DNA of 64,000 bases, taken from assembly GCF_011059145.1 (NCBI RefSeq), contig NZ_JAALLT010000002.1:124001-188000 (forward strand), in the 5' to 3' direction. Position numbers and translations under genes: made by a program. Under the pieces are notes generated by a model that saw only the letters and a program-made list of their open reading frames with translations, was not told where the DNA came from and searched no databases. The DNA is from Halalkalibaculum roseum (GTDB lineage: Bacteria > Bacteroidota > Rhodothermia > Balneolales > Balneolaceae). This document shows, one piece after another, positions 63,068-64,000 of this stretch (positions are counted from its first letter, which is position 1; the number at the start of each line of letters is the position of its first letter).

Positions 63068-63319
63068 TTATAGATTATTTATATGCTTGGACATCTGTGA
63101 TTTTTTCCGTGCTGCCTTATTTTCATGCAGAATACCCTTGGAACTCATTTTGTCGACATAGGAAGTTGCTTTCTTGTAGAGCTCCTGCGCTTTTTCCTTG
63201 TCGGTTTCATCCATTACGTTGGTAATCAATGTTCTCATTTTAGAGCGCTGGGCTCGGTTATGCTCACGCCGCTTCTTATTCTGGCGTACACGCTTTATAG
63301 CTGATTGATGTTGAGGCAT
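63068..63319 (-). CDS. rpsT: 30S ribosomal protein S20
   Basis: 83 residues, usual length. N-terminus MPQHQSAIKRVRQNKKRREH, lysine/arginine rich, with KAQELYKKATSYVDKM and the C-terminal basic run HENKAARKKSQMSKH. It binds 16S rRNA early in 30S assembly. First gene of the rpsT-gpmI unit and divergent from cmk. Confidence 0.97.
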   Translation of the reverse strand: MPQHQSAIKRVRQNKKRREHNRAQRSKMRTLITNVMDETDKEKAQELYKKATSYVDKMSSKGILHENKAARKKSQMSKHINNL

Positions 63320-63389
63320 AAAATTCTTGTGTTAGCTTATCTATTCTTCAGATTAATTTGTATACTAGCCTGCTATCGCAGAAAGACTC

Positions 63390-63420
63390 GAAAGTTAAAA
63401 GTTCTGAAATCATAATACAA
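63390..63420 (-). promoter_or_regulatory. Candidate promoter of rpsT
   Basis: On the minus strand TTG (63420-63418), 20-base spacer, then TAACTTTC (63397-63390), close to TAnnTTTG. Same spacing as the clpC candidate. Confidence 0.45.
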
Positions 63421-63471
63421 GAAATCATTGAAAATTTAACTAAATAAAAGTAATTTAAGAGACTTTCCATC

Positions 63472-64000
63472 ATGATTATCGTTATTGATGGTCCGGCCGG
63501 CGCGGGTAAAAGTACAACTGCTAAGGCCGTAGCCAAAAAACTTGGTATTCAATATCTCGATTCCGGAGCACTTTACCGGGCGCTAACCGTTATCTATCTG
63601 GAGTCGGGGAAAGATGCCGATTCGTTCTTTAAGAAATTGAAAGATAAGGATATCACCTTTAAGTATACCGATGAACAATTTCGGGTATGGCTTAATGAGA
63701 AGGATATTACCGACAAGCTGCGATCCTCGAATGTAGCGGATGAAGTGAGTACCGTTGCCTCACTGCTGAAATCGCGTGAGCGTGTGAACGAACTGATGCG
63801 TGAAGCGGTAGAGCACGATACCTACATTGCGGAAGGACGGGATCTGGGCACTGCGGTATTTCCGGATGCCGATTTGAAATTTTTTATGAAAGCCGATGTT
63901 AACGAACGCGCACGTCGCAGGTACGAAGAGCTGCTGGAAGCGGGTGAAGAGACATCGCTGAAGAAAGTGAAACAAAACATACTGGAACGCGACTATAAAG
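63472..64000 (+). CDS. cmk: Cytidylate kinase, 5' part
   Basis: The ORF runs off the window; 176 codons are present of about 225. P-loop VIDGPAGAGKSTTAKAVAKK at residues 4-23, YLDSGALYRALTV (substrate-binding) near 31, and YIAEGRDLGTAVFPDADLKF near 119, where the kinase branch usually has GRDIG. CMP/dCMP phosphorylation by ATP is expected. The ATG follows a 152-base spacer shared with rpsT. In this group the gene often precedes rpsA, which would lie outside the window. Confidence 0.95.
   Translation, partial: MIIVIDGPAGAGKSTTAKAVAKKLGIQYLDSGALYRALTVIYLESGKDADSFFKKLKDKDITFKYTDEQFRVWLNEKDITDKLRSSNVADEVSTVASLLKSRERVNELMREAVEHDTYIAEGRDLGTAVFPDADLKFFMKADVNERARRRYEELLEAGEETSLKKVKQNILERDYK

Overview
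The window looks like a chromosomal segment of a member of Balneolota (or a close relative in the Bacteroidota/Rhodothermota group). The evidence is a type IX secretion (T9SS) sorting domain of the NYPNPFNP type, a DUF4175 giant coiled-coil protein, BatA/BatB-type VWA and ClpC proteins, and two housekeeping promoters that fit the Bacteroidota TTTG/TAnnTTTG pattern. No transposase, phage gene, CRISPR array or rRNA was found.

Layout. (1) 1-480: 3' end of rfbA (dTDP-glucose synthesis). (2) 794-3226: a large secreted cohesin/dockerin protein with a T9SS tail. (3) 3.5-24.5 kb: a first surface-polysaccharide locus. Its 3.5-14 kb half is very AT-rich: Wzz, Wzx flippase, sulfotransferase, CgeB-like transferase, hexapeptide acyltransferase, GT4, Wzy-like polymerase and three GT2 enzymes. 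Its 14-24.5 kb half has higher GC: UDP-sugar dehydrogenase, initiating sugar transferase, six-SLBB export protein, fcl, gmd, Wzc-type tyrosine kinase and a small SLBB protein. (4) 24.6-25.6 kb: a decayed, apparently chimeric epimerase pseudogene. (5) 25.7-43.2 kb: a second polysaccharide locus. Its AT-rich part holds a second Wzx, a SAM methyltransferase, a second sulfotransferase, GT4/GT2 enzymes, a second Wzy/ligase, a CapK-like adenylating enzyme and a WecG/TagA enzyme. A higher-GC tail follows: epimerase, formyltransferase, XrtA-type deacetylase, a 1.25-kb non-coding repeat-rich gap and a polytopic initiating phosphotransferase. (6) 43.4-54.5 kb: metabolic and envelope genes (glycerate kinase, VWA protein, HAD phosphatase, DUF4175, MBL hydrolase, MerR, DPM1-type GT2, methyltransferase, universal stress protein). 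(7) 54.8-55.75 kb: six tRNA genes, all on the minus strand (Glu, His, Glu, Cys, Arg, Pro). (8) 55.8-64 kb: a GT4, a secreted beta-propeller-like protein, clpC, gpmI, rpsT and the 5' part of cmk.

How the genes work together. Each locus has its own starter transferase, flippase and polymerase, and the first carries a Wzz, Wzc and SLBB export set. This fits two Wzx/Wzy-dependent capsules or exopolysaccharides. The first probably contains GDP-fucose-derived and UDP-hexosaminuronate-type sugars, and a sulfotransferase in each locus suggests sulfated glycans. The alternation of AT-rich sugar-specific cassettes with higher-GC assembly genes suggests cassette exchange.

What is unusual is mostly non-coding. 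Several families of imperfect palindromes sit at gene junctions. Two repeat-like inserts lie in frame inside gmd and the glycerate kinase. Two adjacent hairpin elements near 41.2-41.6 kb share 12-bp stems with four compensatory changes. A 271-bp duplicated tRNA-Glu unit has two copies, each of which has lost a different nearly invariant tRNA base. All functional statements come from reading motifs by eye; no database search was run.
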